Shown here piece by piece: positions 8,779 through 17,465 of a DNA stretch of 64,000 nt; position 1 is the stretch's first letter, and each line of letters starts with the position of its first letter. The notes below the pieces were generated by a model, which had not been told where the DNA came from, made no database searches, and saw only the letters and a program-made list of their open reading frames with translations. The translations under genes were made by a program, and so were the position numbers. Location: positions 556,121 to 620,120 of the forward strand of contig NZ_SNXW01000001.1 of NCBI RefSeq assembly GCF_004362855.1. The letters run 5' to 3'. The stretch is from Aquabacterium commune (lineage in GTDB: Bacteria; Pseudomonadota; Gammaproteobacteria; Burkholderiales; Burkholderiaceae_C).

Positions 8779-9399
8779 TCAAGCCAGGCGCCAGCGCGCC
8801 TGCTTGACGACAGAGGCCACCAGGCGGTCCAGCACCGCGTCCAGCTCGGGCTTGGCCAGGCGCTCGCGGTCCGCGCGCTCGGCGCTGAGCTGCTGGTCGG
8901 CCAGCGGCAGGGCGAGCTGCTCGGGCACCACCACCATCGCGAAATTGGTGCTCAGGTAAGTGCGCACGATGGGCAAGGCACGGATGCCGCCCAGTGCCCC
9001 CGGCGAGGCCGCCAGCAAACCCACCGGCTTGCCCGCCGTGGCACCCGTGCCCGAAGGCGCCTCGCCCTCGGCCTGCACCACCGACAACCAGTCGAAGGCG
9101 TTGATGAACAGCGGCGTGGGCAGGGCGTTGTACTCGGGGCTGGCCAGCAGCACACCGTCGTGCTGGGCCATCCAGTCGCGCAACTGCAGGGCGCCTTGTG
9201 GCATGCCCTGGGCCTGCAACAGGTCGGCATCGAACACCGGCAGGCCCAAGGCCCGCAGGTCCACCGTGCTGGTTTCGGCGCCCAGAGCGCGGGCCTTGTG
9301 GGCCGCGAGTTCGGCCAGTTCGCTGTTGAGCGAACCGGTGCGGGCGCTGCCGGAGATCACCAGCAGGCGGGGTGAGCGGGTTGCAGAAGTGGCGGTCAT
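8779..9399 (-). CDS. NADPH-dependent FMN reductase family protein
   Basis: Flavodoxin-fold flavin reductase, 206 residues. The phosphate-binding loop GSARTGSLN is near residues 17-25, and the SPEYNALPTPLFINAFDWL segment is typical of the NADPH-dependent FMN reductase/ChrR-like family. Likely reduces FMN or quinones in the cytosol. It lies 35 bp downstream of another flavodoxin-fold gene on the same strand, so the pair may form a small redox operon. The exact electron acceptor is unknown. Confidence 0.88.
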   Translation of the reverse strand: MTATSATRSPRLLVISGSARTGSLNSELAELAAHKARALGAETSTVDLRALGLPVFDADLLQAQGMPQGALQLRDWMAQHDGVLLASPEYNALPTPLFINAFDWLSVVQAEGEAPSGTGATAGKPVGLLAASPGALGGIRALPIVRTYLSTNFAMVVVPEQLALPLADQQLSAERADRERLAKPELDAVLDRLVASVVKQARWRLA

Positions 9400-9434
9400 G
9401 GATGGCTTTCAGCGTGACAGGTGACGGAGCGGGA

Positions 9435-9992
9435 TCAAGCCGAGAATTTTGCCGTGACAGCGGCCACGCGGGCACCGAACAGGCGGGCCGTTTCCAGATC
9501 ACCAGGGAGCATTTCGTCAGGGCTGGCGTCCGACGGGGTCTGCGCCATGGCACCGCTGAACGAAGCGACGTAGTTCACGTCGTTGCGCGTGGCGGCCTTG
9601 CTGTTGCTCGGCATGAGGCCCGTGCCCACCCAGATCATGCTGTGCTGCTGCGACAGGGTGAACAGGTAGTGCAGGGTGGAGAGCTTGTCGCCGTTCATCG
9701 AGGCCGAGTTGGTGAAACCGGCGGCGATCTTGTCCTTCCATTGCTGGCTGTACCAGGGCTTGGAGCTGGCATCGATGAACTTCTTGTACTGCCAGGGCAC
9801 GCTGCCCATGTAGGTGGGCGCGCCGAAGACGATGGCGTCGGCCGCGGCGAGGGTTTCCCAGCCGCCTTCGGGCAGGTTGCCGTCCTTGTCCACGGCCAGC
9901 AGGGTGCCGCTGGCGCCTTGCGCCACGGCCTCGGCCATGCGCTGGGTGTGGCCGTAGCCGCTGAAATAGACGATGACGATGTTCTTGCTCAT
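9435..9992 (-). CDS. Flavodoxin family protein, NAD(P)H:quinone oxidoreductase (WrbA-like)
   Basis: 185-residue flavodoxin-fold protein. MSKNIVIVYFSGYGHTQRMAEAV gives the FMN phosphate loop SGYGHTQ, and GAPTYMGSVPWQYKKFID matches the WrbA/flavodoxin family. Probably a two-electron quinone reductase. ATG 9992 was chosen because it starts directly at the first beta strand and is preceded by an AAAGG-type binding site; the upstream in-frame extension has no family counterpart. It is the first gene of a two-gene unit with the FMN reductase. Confidence 0.87.
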   Translation of the reverse strand: MSKNIVIVYFSGYGHTQRMAEAVAQGASGTLLAVDKDGNLPEGGWETLAAADAIVFGAPTYMGSVPWQYKKFIDASSKPWYSQQWKDKIAAGFTNSASMNGDKLSTLHYLFTLSQQHSMIWVGTGLMPSNSKAATRNDVNYVASFSGAMAQTPSDASPDEMLPGDLETARLFGARVAAVTAKFSA

Positions 9993-10086
9993 GGTGTGAC
10001 CTTTCAAAGGGAGAAAAATGGATTGGGGCAGTGTGGGCCCGTCAAAAAAGACACACGGAACGTGGGCCAAAGGGCTGCAAACCCGC

Positions 10087-10092
10087 TAACCT
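10087..10092 (+). promoter_or_regulatory. -10 box of rlmJ (leaderless-type)
   Basis: TAACCT followed by TCGCCC and then ATG at 10099. It has the same 6-nt spacing as at dnaE, trhO, hemC and spoT, and no Shine-Dalgarno sequence. Confidence 0.45.
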
Positions 10093-10098
10093 TCGCCC

Positions 10099-10965
10099 AT
10101 GTTCAGTTACCGACACGGCTTCCACGCGGGCAACCACGCCGATGTGCTCAAGCACATGGTGCTGGTGCAGATGCTTGAGCACCTGCTGCAAAAAGACAAA
10201 CCTTTCTGGGTGATCGACACCCACGCCGGCGGCGGCATCTACGACCTCACCAGTGGCTACGCCACCAAGAGCGCCGAAGCGGACTCGGGCGTCAACACGC
10301 TCTGGTCCTTGCGCAACAAGAAGGCCACGCCCGAGGCGGTCAAGAGCTACCTGAAGCAAGTCGCGGCGCTCAACAGCGGCGACACCCTGCAGTGGTACCC
10401 CGGCTCGCCTCAGCTCGCCGCGCAGATGCTGCGCCAGGGCGACCACCTGCGCCTGTACGAGCTGCACCCCACCGAAATCAAGCTGCTGCGCGGTCACTTC
10501 GAGTCGGTGCGGCGCGGCGTGAGCATCGAAGAGGCCGACGGCTTCAACGGCCTGCGTGGCATCCTGCCGCCGCCGCCCAAGCGGGGCCTGGTCCACATCG
10601 ACCCGCCCTACGAGGCCAAGGAAGACTACAAGCGCGTGCTGCAGACGCTGAAAGAGGCCATCCCGCGCTTCGCCACGGGCACCTACGCCGTCTGGTACCC
10701 CGAGGTGGCGCGCATGGAATCGCAGCAATTCAGCGGGCAACTCAAACGCCTGGGCGGCTCGCTGGAGAAGGTGGACTGGCTGCACGCCACGCTGCGCGTC
10801 AAGGGCGCCGAGAAGGGCGGCCTGGGCCTCTACGGCAGCGGCATGTTCATCGTCAACCCGCCGTGGACGCTCTACGACCGCCTGGCCGAGGCCCTGCCCT
10901 GGCTGGTCGAGACCCTGGGTGTGGACGACTACGCCGCCTACACCCTGGAAGCACAGCAGAGCTGA
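10099..10965 (+). CDS. rlmJ: 23S rRNA (adenine(2030)-N(6))-methyltransferase
   Basis: SAM-dependent N6-methylation of A2030 of 23S rRNA. 288 residues, close to the family length of about 280. It opens with MFSYRHGFHAGNHADVLKH, diagnostic for RlmJ; the SAM loop DTHAGGG is at 40-46 and the catalytic DPPY at 168-171. Monocistronic in appearance, it ends 13 bp from the convergent pirin gene. The start fits a leaderless transcript. Confidence 0.96.
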   Translation: MFSYRHGFHAGNHADVLKHMVLVQMLEHLLQKDKPFWVIDTHAGGGIYDLTSGYATKSAEADSGVNTLWSLRNKKATPEAVKSYLKQVAALNSGDTLQWYPGSPQLAAQMLRQGDHLRLYELHPTEIKLLRGHFESVRRGVSIEEADGFNGLRGILPPPPKRGLVHIDPPYEAKEDYKRVLQTLKEAIPRFATGTYAVWYPEVARMESQQFSGQLKRLGGSLEKVDWLHATLRVKGAEKGGLGLYGSGMFIVNPPWTLYDRLAEALPWLVETLGVDDYAAYTLEAQQS

Positions 10966-10978
10966 CACCTCACTCGCC

Positions 10979-11680
10979 TCAGGCGGCCAGGTCGAAGACC
11001 AGCACTTCGGCCTGCTCACCGCCTTGCAGCGTGAGCGAGGCCTCGCCTTCCAGCTTGAGCGCATCGCCCGCCTTCAGCGCCTGGCCATTGGCCACGATGG
11101 CACCGCGGGCCACGTGCACATAGGCCTTGCGGGCGGGGTCCAGCGCCAACTCGGCGCGCTCCTCGCCGTCGAACAGGCCCACGCGCAAGCTCGCATCCGC
11201 ATGGATGGTCACCGAGCCCTCGCTGCCGTCGGGCGAAGCCACCAGGCGCAGGCGACCGCGCTTGTCGGCATCGCTGAAATTCTTCTGCTCGTAGCTGGGC
11301 GCGCCGCCCTTGTCCTTGGGCTCGATCCAGATCTGCAGCAGGTGCACGGGGTCGCGCAGGCCCTGGTTGAACTCGCTGTGCATGATGCCTTTGCCGGCAC
11401 TCATGCGCTGCACATCGCCGGGCAGGATGTCGGCGCCATTGCCCAGGCTGTCCTTGTGGCTGAGCTTGCCTTGCAGCACGTAGGTGACGATTTCCATGTC
11501 GCGGTGGCCGTGCATGCCGAAGCCGCGGCCGGCCGCCACCACGTCGTCGTTGATGACGCGCAGCGGGCCGAAACCCATGTGGGCCGGGTCGAAGTAATCG
11601 GCGAAGGAAAAGCTGTGGAAGGACTGCAGCCAGCCATGGTCGGCGAAGCCGCGTTGCTCGGAAGTGCGCAGGGTCAGCAT
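10979..11680 (-). CDS. Pirin family protein
   Basis: Cupin-fold iron protein, 233 residues. The metal ligands expected from the family are present: His57 and His59 in GMHGHRDME, His101 and Glu103 in GIMHSEFN. Some bacterial pirins are quercetinases or modulate central metabolism; a specific role cannot be read here. ATG 11680 has an AAGGAG site at good distance. It is divergent from a LysR-type gene, with a 21-bp perfect palindrome between them, so it is probably the main target of that regulator. Confidence 0.93.
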   Translation of the reverse strand: MLTLRTSEQRGFADHGWLQSFHSFSFADYFDPAHMGFGPLRVINDDVVAAGRGFGMHGHRDMEIVTYVLQGKLSHKDSLGNGADILPGDVQRMSAGKGIMHSEFNQGLRDPVHLLQIWIEPKDKGGAPSYEQKNFSDADKRGRLRLVASPDGSEGSVTIHADASLRVGLFDGEERAELALDPARKAYVHVARGAIVANGQALKAGDALKLEGEASLTLQGGEQAEVLVFDLAA

Positions 11681-11787
11681 GGGGTCTCCTTCTTCAAGTG
11701 GCCGGGACGGGGCGCCTGGTGCGCCGTGTCCATGGATCCCACTGTAGGCTCGCAAGCTGTCGCGACGTGTGCACGCGACTGATGGCA

Positions 11788-11808
11788 TCATTCAAACCGT
11801 TTGAATGA
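11788..11808. promoter_or_regulatory. Perfect 21-bp palindrome, putative LysR-type operator
   Basis: Core CATTCAAACCGTTTGAATG, extended by one more pair on each side, fully symmetric about 11798. It contains a T-N11-A arrangement typical of LysR-family boxes and lies in the 150-bp divergent region between pirin and the LysR gene, 23 bp before the chosen LysR start. Likely the autoregulatory/activation site. Confidence 0.6.
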
Positions 11809-11830
11809 ACAAGGCCCTTCGGCCCACGCC

Positions 11831-12787
11831 ATGTCCGACCGCCACCCCCACCAGCACCACGCGCTGTCGCCCGACGCCCTGCAGATGGTCGTCACCATCG
11901 CGCGCACGGGCAGCTTTGCCGCCGCCGCCCGCGAGCTGGGCAAGGTGCCCTCGGCCCTGACCTACAGCGTGCGCCAGCTGGAAGACGCGCTCGATGTGCT
12001 GCTGTTCGACCGGCGCAGCCGCCAGGCCCGCCTGACCGCGGCCGGCGAGGAGCTGCTGCGCGAAGGCACCCTGCTGCTGCAGCAGATGGACGCCGTGGCC
12101 AACCGCGTGCGGCGCGTGGCCTCCGGCTGGGAGACCGAGCTGACCATCGCGGTGGACAAGGCGATCGCGCCCCATGCCGTCTTCGACCTGATGGAGGCCT
12201 TCCTGAGCCTCAAGCCCCCCACGCGCTTGCGCATGCGCAGCGAGGTCATGACAGGCACCTGGGAGGCCCTGGCCTCGGGCGAAGCCGACCTGGCCATCGG
12301 GGTGTCCAGCGAACGCGCCTCGGGCCCGGACATCCGCTGCGAGCCCATCGGCGAGCACCACTTCATCCTGACCGTGGCCCCCCACCACCCCTTGGCGACG
12401 GCTGCGGAGCCGCTGAGCCCCGCCACCGTGGCAGCGCACCGCATCATCGCCGTGGCCGACACCGCCAAGCGGATGGAGCCCATGACCGTCGGCATCCTGC
12501 CTGGCCAGGACGTGCTGACCCTGCCGTCGATGTCGGCCAAGCTGGAGGCGCAGCTGCGTGGCATGGGCATCGGCTACCTGCCCGAGCCGATGGTGCGCCC
12601 CCACCTGGCCAGCGGCCGCCTGGTGCACAAGGTGGTGGCAGGGCCGCGCCGCGTCATCACGGCGCACTACGCCTGGCGCCAAAGCGTGGCCCAGCCGGGC
12701 TTGGCCTTGACCTGGTGGCTGCACCAGCTGGCCAGCACCAAGACGCGCCAGGCCTTGCTGGACCTGCACGAGGGGCTGCTGTTGTGA
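11831..12787 (+). CDS. LysR family transcriptional regulator
   Basis: 318 residues. The N-terminal winged HTH ([35 protein letters not shown], about residues 17-51) has the typical LTYSVRQLE recognition helix, followed by a periplasmic-binding-protein-like effector domain. ATG 11831 was preferred to an in-frame TTG at 11801, which would put the palindrome inside the coding region. It overlaps gluQ by 4 bp (GTGA), an unusual pairing of a regulator with a tRNA-modifying enzyme. Likely controls the divergent pirin gene; effector unknown. Confidence 0.92.
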   Translation: MSDRHPHQHHALSPDALQMVVTIARTGSFAAAARELGKVPSALTYSVRQLEDALDVLLFDRRSRQARLTAAGEELLREGTLLLQQMDAVANRVRRVASGWETELTIAVDKAIAPHAVFDLMEAFLSLKPPTRLRMRSEVMTGTWEALASGEADLAIGVSSERASGPDIRCEPIGEHHFILTVAPHHPLATAAEPLSPATVAAHRIIAVADTAKRMEPMTVGILPGQDVLTLPSMSAKLEAQLRGMGIGYLPEPMVRPHLASGRLVHKVVAGPRRVITAHYAWRQSVAQPGLALTWWLHQLASTKTRQALLDLHEGLLL

Positions 12788-13752
12788 GCCACCTGCCCGC
12801 CCGCTGCGTGGGCCGGTTCGCGCCCTCGCCCACCGGGCCGCTGCACGCCGGCTCGCTGGTGGCGGCGCTGGCCTCCTGGCTGGACGTGCGTGCCCACGGT
12901 GGCGTGAACCCTGGGCAAAGCGGTCAGCAGGGCGGCCAGTGGCTGGTGCGCATTGAGGATGTGGACACACCCCGCTGCGTGCCCGGCGCCGACGCCCTCA
13001 TCCTGTCGCAACTGGCCGCCTGCGGCCTGCTGCCCGATGCGCCACCCGTGTGGCAAAGCCAGCGCGGTGCGCTCTACCAGGCCGCACTCGACCAGCTCAT
13101 CGCGCAAGGCCTGGCCTATGGCTGCGCCTGCACCCGCGCCGACATCGCCCGCGCGCACGAAGTCGCCGGGCGGCACAAGCCACGGCATGGCGAGCTGGTC
13201 TATCCCGGCACCTGCCGGCCCGACGCGCACGGCCTGCAGGCGGGCCTCCAGGGGCGCACGCCACGCGCCTGGCGCCTGCGTGTGCCCGATGGCGAGGGCG
13301 AGGGCAGTGGCAATGGCGCGCACCTGGCCTGGACCGACCGCCGCCTGGGCCCGCAATCACAACCGCTCGACACCGCGGTGGGCGACTTCGTGGTCAAGCG
13401 CGCCGACGGCCTGTGGGCCTACCAGCTGGCCGTCGTGGTGGACGATGCCGCGCAAGGCATCACCCACATCGTGCGCGGCGAGGACCTGGCCGACAACACG
13501 CCCCGCCAAATCTGGCTGCAGCGTTGCCTGAACCTGCCCACGCCCAGCTACCTGCACACACCCCTGGTGCGCGGCGAAAACGGCGAGAAACTGTCCAAGC
13601 AAAACGGCGCAGAACCGCTGGACCTGCGCGACCCGTGTGCGGCGCTGACACAAGCCGCGCGCGTGCTGGGCCTGGCGCTGCCGGCAACCACCGCATCCAC
13701 CACCGTGGGCGATGTGCTGGCGCAAGCGGTGAGCGCCTGGCAACAGCGCTGA
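12784..13752 (+). CDS. gluQ: Glutamyl-Q tRNA(Asp) synthetase
   Basis: Truncated glutamyl-tRNA synthetase paralogue that attaches glutamate to queuosine at position 34 of tRNA-Asp. 322 residues, HIGH-like motif in [15 protein letters not shown] (11-25), zinc ligands Cys114-x-Cys116 and Tyr140-x3-Cys144, and a KMSKS-like KLSKQNGA near the C-terminal third; no anticodon-binding domain. The GTG start at 12784 overlaps the LysR stop and places the family signature at the right distance from the N-terminus. Residues 39-52 ([14 protein letters not shown]) are a short low-complexity insertion. Confidence 0.94.
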   Translation: MSHLPARCVGRFAPSPTGPLHAGSLVAALASWLDVRAHGGVNPGQSGQQGGQWLVRIEDVDTPRCVPGADALILSQLAACGLLPDAPPVWQSQRGALYQAALDQLIAQGLAYGCACTRADIARAHEVAGRHKPRHGELVYPGTCRPDAHGLQAGLQGRTPRAWRLRVPDGEGEGSGNGAHLAWTDRRLGPQSQPLDTAVGDFVVKRADGLWAYQLAVVVDDAAQGITHIVRGEDLADNTPRQIWLQRCLNLPTPSYLHTPLVRGENGEKLSKQNGAEPLDLRDPCAALTQAARVLGLALPATTASTTVGDVLAQAVSAWQQR

Positions 13753-13766
13753 CAACGCCTCCCCGC

Positions 13767-14366
13767 TCACTTCACCAGGAAGTGCTCGCGGTAGTAGGCC
13801 AGCTCGTCGATGGATTCGTGGATGTCGGCCAGCGCGGTGTGCTTTTGCGCCTTCTTGAAACCCTCCGACAGGCCCGGCTTCCAGCGCTTGGCCAGCTCCT
13901 TGAGCGTGCTGACGTCCAGGTTGCGGTAGTGGAAGAAGGCTTCCAGGTCCGGCATGTAGTTGGCCAGGAAGCGGCGGTCCTGGCAGATGGAGTTGCCGCA
14001 CATGGGCGACTTGTTCGCCGGCACGTACTGCTTGAGGAAGGCGATGACGTCCTTGGCGGCCTGCGCCTCGGTCACGGTCGAGGCCTTGACGCGGTCGATC
14101 AGGCCGCTGCGGCCGTGCGTGCCCTTGTTCCAGGCGTCCATGGCGTTGAGCGCGGCGTCCGACTGGTGCACGGCGAACACCGGACCCTCGATGCGCACGG
14201 TCAATTGCGCGTCGGTCACGACCACGGCGATCTCGATGATGCGGTCGCTCTCGGGCTTCAGACCGGTCATCTCCAGGTCGATCCAGATCAGGTTCTGGTC
14301 GCTCTTGGCGAGGGTGGCGGCAGGGGCCGCGGTGGCCAGGTCGGTGCTGGAGGTCTGTTCGCTCAT
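13767..14366 (-). CDS. orn: Oligoribonuclease
   Basis: DEDDh 3'-5' exoribonuclease that degrades RNA dinucleotides and pGpG. 199 residues, with DLEMTGL (first Asp/Glu pair), [12 protein letters not shown] and [14 protein letters not shown] (the final catalytic His and Asp) in family order. The N-terminus is extended by about 20 Ala/Thr-rich residues compared with the usual 180. An in-frame TTG one codon upstream was rejected in favour of ATG 14366. It is divergent from the M48 protease and convergent with gluQ. Confidence 0.96.
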   Translation of the reverse strand: MSEQTSSTDLATAAPAATLAKSDQNLIWIDLEMTGLKPESDRIIEIAVVVTDAQLTVRIEGPVFAVHQSDAALNAMDAWNKGTHGRSGLIDRVKASTVTEAQAAKDVIAFLKQYVPANKSPMCGNSICQDRRFLANYMPDLEAFFHYRNLDVSTLKELAKRWKPGLSEGFKKAQKHTALADIHESIDELAYYREHFLVK

Positions 14367-14462
14367 CAAGGTCTTTCGGGAGGGTCGCGTCGCCTGGACA
14401 TTCTCAAGGATTTGACATGGCTGTCAGACCGCCGATTGTGCGGCAAACGTACACTCATGGGC

Positions 14463-15737
14463 ATGCACCCCAGCCTTGTGACCTCGCTTTTCGTGACCTT
14501 CGTCCTGGCCTCGATGCTGACCCGCCTCTGGCTGGACAGCCGCCAGGCCCGGCATGTGGCGCGCCACCGCGGCGCCGTGCCAGAGGCCTTTGCCCACGAG
14601 GTGCCGCTGCACAGCCACCAGCGCGCCGCCGACTACACGCTCGACAAGCTGCGCTTTGGCGCCGTGAGCCACCTGGTGGGCGCCGCCATGCTGCTGGGCT
14701 GGACCCTGCTGGGCGGCCTCGACGTCCTCAATGACACGCTGCGCGAGGCCCTGCTGCCCCGCGTCGGCCCGCTGGGCTACCAGTTGGGTTTGCTGGGTGC
14801 GTTTTCGGTCATCGGCGCCCTGGTGGAGTGGCCCCTGGCCGCCTACAGCACCTTCCGCATCGAGCAACGCCACGGCTTCAACCGCATGGGCTGGCGCCTG
14901 TGGGTGCTCGACCAGCTCAAGCAATCGCTGCTGGGGGTGCTCATCGGAGCGCCCATCGCCGCGCTGATCCTCTGGCTCATGGGCGCAGCCGGTCCGGTCT
15001 GGTGGCTGTGGGCCTGGGGCGTCTGGGTGGCCTTCAGCCTGCTGCTGATGGTGATCTTCCCCATCTTCATCGCGCCCTTGTTCAACAAGTTCGAACCCCT
15101 CACCGACACGAGCCTGGCCGAGCGCGTGCAAGCGCTCATGGCCCGTTGCGGCTTCCAGGCCCAAGGCCTGTTCGTGATGGACGGCAGCCGCCGCTCGGCC
15201 CATGCCAACGCCTACTTCACCGGCCTGGGCGCGGCCAAGCGCGTGGTGTTTTTCGACACCCTGCTCAAGCGCCTCACGCACGGCGAGGTCGAGGCTGTGC
15301 TCGCCCACGAGCTGGGCCACTTCAAGCACAAGCACGTGCTCAAGCGCATGTTGATGGTCTTCGCCATGAGCCTGGGCGGTTTCGCGCTGCTCGGCTGGCT
15401 CACGCACCAGACAGGCTTCTACCTGGGCCTGGGTGTGCGCCCCAACCTGAGCGCGCCGAACGACGCCCTCGCGCTGCTGCTGATGCTGCTGGCCCTGCCC
15501 CCGGTGATGTTCTTCGTCGCTCCGGTGATGTCGGCCTTCTCCCGCAAAGACGAGTACGAGGCCGATGCCTACGCCTGCGCACAGGCCAGCGGCACCGACC
15601 TGGCGCGCGCCCTGATCAAGCTCTACAAGGACAACTCCTCGACCCTCACGCCCGACCCGCTGTACGTGCGCTTCCACTACTCGCACCCACCGGCCACCGA
15701 GCGCCTGGCGGCCATGCTGGCCCTGCCCTCCCGCTGA
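14463..15737 (+). CDS. M48 family metallopeptidase, Ste24/HtpX-like integral membrane protease
   Basis: Membrane zinc endopeptidase, 424 residues from this start. Several N-terminal membrane helices, the zinc motif HELGH at 282-286, further helices, and the third zinc-ligand motif EYEADAYA. It is related to CAAX prenyl protease 1 and probably takes part in membrane protein quality control. ATG 14463 was chosen because TACACT at 14450-14455 would give a start of transcription at about this codon; an ATG two codons upstream would lie directly against the box. Expressed divergently from orn. Confidence 0.93.
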   Translation: MHPSLVTSLFVTFVLASMLTRLWLDSRQARHVARHRGAVPEAFAHEVPLHSHQRAADYTLDKLRFGAVSHLVGAAMLLGWTLLGGLDVLNDTLREALLPRVGPLGYQLGLLGAFSVIGALVEWPLAAYSTFRIEQRHGFNRMGWRLWVLDQLKQSLLGVLIGAPIAALILWLMGAAGPVWWLWAWGVWVAFSLLLMVIFPIFIAPLFNKFEPLTDTSLAERVQALMARCGFQAQGLFVMDGSRRSAHANAYFTGLGAAKRVVFFDTLLKRLTHGEVEAVLAHELGHFKHKHVLKRMLMVFAMSLGGFALLGWLTHQTGFYLGLGVRPNLSAPNDALALLLMLLALPPVMFFVAPVMSAFSRKDEYEADAYACAQASGTDLARALIKLYKDNSSTLTPDPLYVRFHYSHPPATERLAAMLALPSR

Positions 15738-15758
15738 CCCGCATCCGACACCCAAGCC

Positions 15759-16124
15759 ATGCACACCCCGCCGAGCCACCCCACGCCCCTGCTGCAACAA
15801 CGCTGCAGCCACCAGACGGGCCCCGCGCTCGACGACAGCCAAGCCGCCAGCCTGCTGACCCAGCTCACCGCCTGGGACATCCAGCGCGCGGCCCAAGGTG
15901 ACAGCGCGGCCGTGGTGCTCACGCGCACCTTCACCTTCTCTGACTTCCACCGCACCATGGCCTTCGTCAACGCCGTCGCCTGGATCGTCCACGAGCAGGA
16001 CCACCACCCCGACCTCACCGTGGGCTACAGCCGCTGCACGGTGAACTGGTCCACCCACTCGGTGGGCGGGCTGTCGGTCAACGATTTCATTTGTGCGGCG
16101 CGCATCGACGCCCTCGTCGCATGA
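15759..16124 (+). CDS. phhB: 4a-hydroxytetrahydrobiopterin dehydratase
   Basis: Pterin-4a-carbinolamine dehydratase, which recycles the pterin cofactor of aromatic amino acid hydroxylases. 121 residues, with the signature EQDHHPDLTVGYSRCTVNWSTHSVGGLS carrying the active-site His pair and the third His. Its stop codon overlaps the rsgA start (ATGA). No aromatic amino acid hydroxylase gene lies in the window, so the partner must be elsewhere or the role is different. Confidence 0.93.
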   Translation: MHTPPSHPTPLLQQRCSHQTGPALDDSQAASLLTQLTAWDIQRAAQGDSAAVVLTRTFTFSDFHRTMAFVNAVAWIVHEQDHHPDLTVGYSRCTVNWSTHSVGGLSVNDFICAARIDALVA

Positions 16125-17104
16125 AGCGCGGACACGGCAGCGCGGCCCCCACGCGCCCGGGGCGCACCAAGGCCAAAGGCGGCACCGCCTCGACCGACCC
16201 CGGTGGCCTGGTGGTCGCCACCCACGGCCGCCATGTGATGGTGGAAGACGATGCCGGCCACCGCCTCATCTGCCATCCACGCGGCAAGAAAAGCGAAGCG
16301 GTGGTGGGCGACCGGGTGCGCTGGCAACACACGCTGGAAGGCGGCGACGAAGGCGTCATCACCTCGGTGGACGAGCGCCGCAACCTGCTGTGGCGCCAGG
16401 ACGAATGGCGCAGCAAGTCCTTCGCGGCCAACCTCGACCAGCTGCTGATGTGGATCGCCGTGGAGCCCGTCTTCAGCGAGATGCAACTCACGCGGGCCCT
16501 CATCGCCGCGCGCTCGGCCGACATCCCCGTGACCGTCGTGCTCAACAAGATCGACCTGCCCGGTGCCGACACCGCCCGCGCGCGCCTGGCGCCCTACCGC
16601 GCCATGGGCTACGACGTGGTCGAGCTCTCGCTCAAATCGGAAGAAGACGCCGCACGCGCCCAGGTCATGCCCCTGCTGCAAGGCAAGGCCACCCTGGTGC
16701 TGGGCCCCTCGGGCGCCGGCAAAAGCACGCTGATTAACACCCTGCTGCCCGAGGCCCGTGCGCAAGTGGGCGAAATTTCGCAGGCGCTGAACTCTGGCCG
16801 CCACACGACCACCTCCAGCCTCTGGTACTGGCTGGACGGCGCACCGGGCGACGCCGAGCGCAGCGCCATCATCGACTCGCCGGGCTTCCAGGAGTTCGGC
16901 CTGCACCACATCGCCGCCACCGAACTCACGCGCTGGATGCCCGACCTGGGCGCCCACGTCGCCAACTGCCGCTTCCACAACTGCACCCACCGCCAGGAAC
17001 CCGGCTGCGCCGTGCGTGCCGCGGTGGAGCGTGGTGAGGTCAGCCCCATCCGCCTGAGCCTCTACACCGACCTGTTCGACGAGCTCAGCCAGCCGCGCTG
17101 GTGA
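16121..17104 (+). CDS. rsgA: Ribosome small subunit-dependent GTPase A
   Basis: Circularly permuted GTPase for late 30S maturation. 327 residues: N-terminal OB fold, then G4 (NKID), G1 (GPSGAGKST) and G3 (DSPG) in the permuted order, then the C-terminal zinc knuckle CRFHNCTHRQEPGC. The N-terminus is basic and Ala/Gly-rich. ATG 16121 overlaps the phhB stop, indicating translational coupling. Length and motif order are normal. Confidence 0.96.
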   Translation: MKRGHGSAAPTRPGRTKAKGGTASTDPGGLVVATHGRHVMVEDDAGHRLICHPRGKKSEAVVGDRVRWQHTLEGGDEGVITSVDERRNLLWRQDEWRSKSFAANLDQLLMWIAVEPVFSEMQLTRALIAARSADIPVTVVLNKIDLPGADTARARLAPYRAMGYDVVELSLKSEEDAARAQVMPLLQGKATLVLGPSGAGKSTLINTLLPEARAQVGEISQALNSGRHTTTSSLWYWLDGAPGDAERSAIIDSPGFQEFGLHHIAATELTRWMPDLGAHVANCRFHNCTHRQEPGCAVRAAVERGEVSPIRLSLYTDLFDELSQPRW

Positions 17105-17162
17105 GCGCATGACGCCAGCCCGATGCGCAAGCCCAGACACCGCCCCAAGCCCCTTTAGCGCC

Positions 17163-17432
17163 ATGACAGACCGACTCTCCGCCCTGCCCCTCACGCTCGA
17201 AGCCTTTGCCTGTGGCGACCTCTCGGTCACCGACCTGGCGCGCGTCTGGCGCGATGCTGCCGAGACGCACCAACCCGCCTTGCCGCAACGCTATGTGGAC
17301 GTGCTGGAGCGCCTGCTCAGCCAGATCGAGAGCGCTGCGCTGTTCAGCGAGGAAAGCTGCTCCTTCAGCCGCACCGACATCCTTGCCGCCCTGGCCGACT
17401 GGCTGGGCAAGGCGCGGGCGCTCAAAGCCTGA
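17163..17432 (+). CDS. Small conserved-type protein of unknown function
   Basis: 89-residue soluble, mildly acidic protein starting MTDRLSALPLTLEAF. I do not recognise a domain. It is predicted mostly helical with a leucine-rich middle (RYVDVLERLLSQIESA). It follows rsgA by 58 bp on the same strand, and codon usage matches its neighbours, which supports it being real. It has no cysteine pair, no signal peptide and no membrane segment. It ends 33 bp from the convergent CobD-like gene. Confidence 0.65.
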   Translation: MTDRLSALPLTLEAFACGDLSVTDLARVWRDAAETHQPALPQRYVDVLERLLSQIESAALFSEESCSFSRTDILAALADWLGKARALKA

Positions 17433-17465
17433 GCAGGCGCAGGGCCCCGGTCTGCGGGCTTGTGA

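Noticed and set aside
11801..11830. TTG start giving a LysR protein 10 residues longer
   Set aside because: It would place the 21-bp palindrome across the start; the ATG at 11831 gives a normal LysR N-terminus.
13050..14462. An apparent long N-terminal extension of the M48 protease across gluQ and orn
   Set aside because: The frame is open by composition only; the protease homology begins at MHPSLVTSLF and a -10 box lies just upstream of it.
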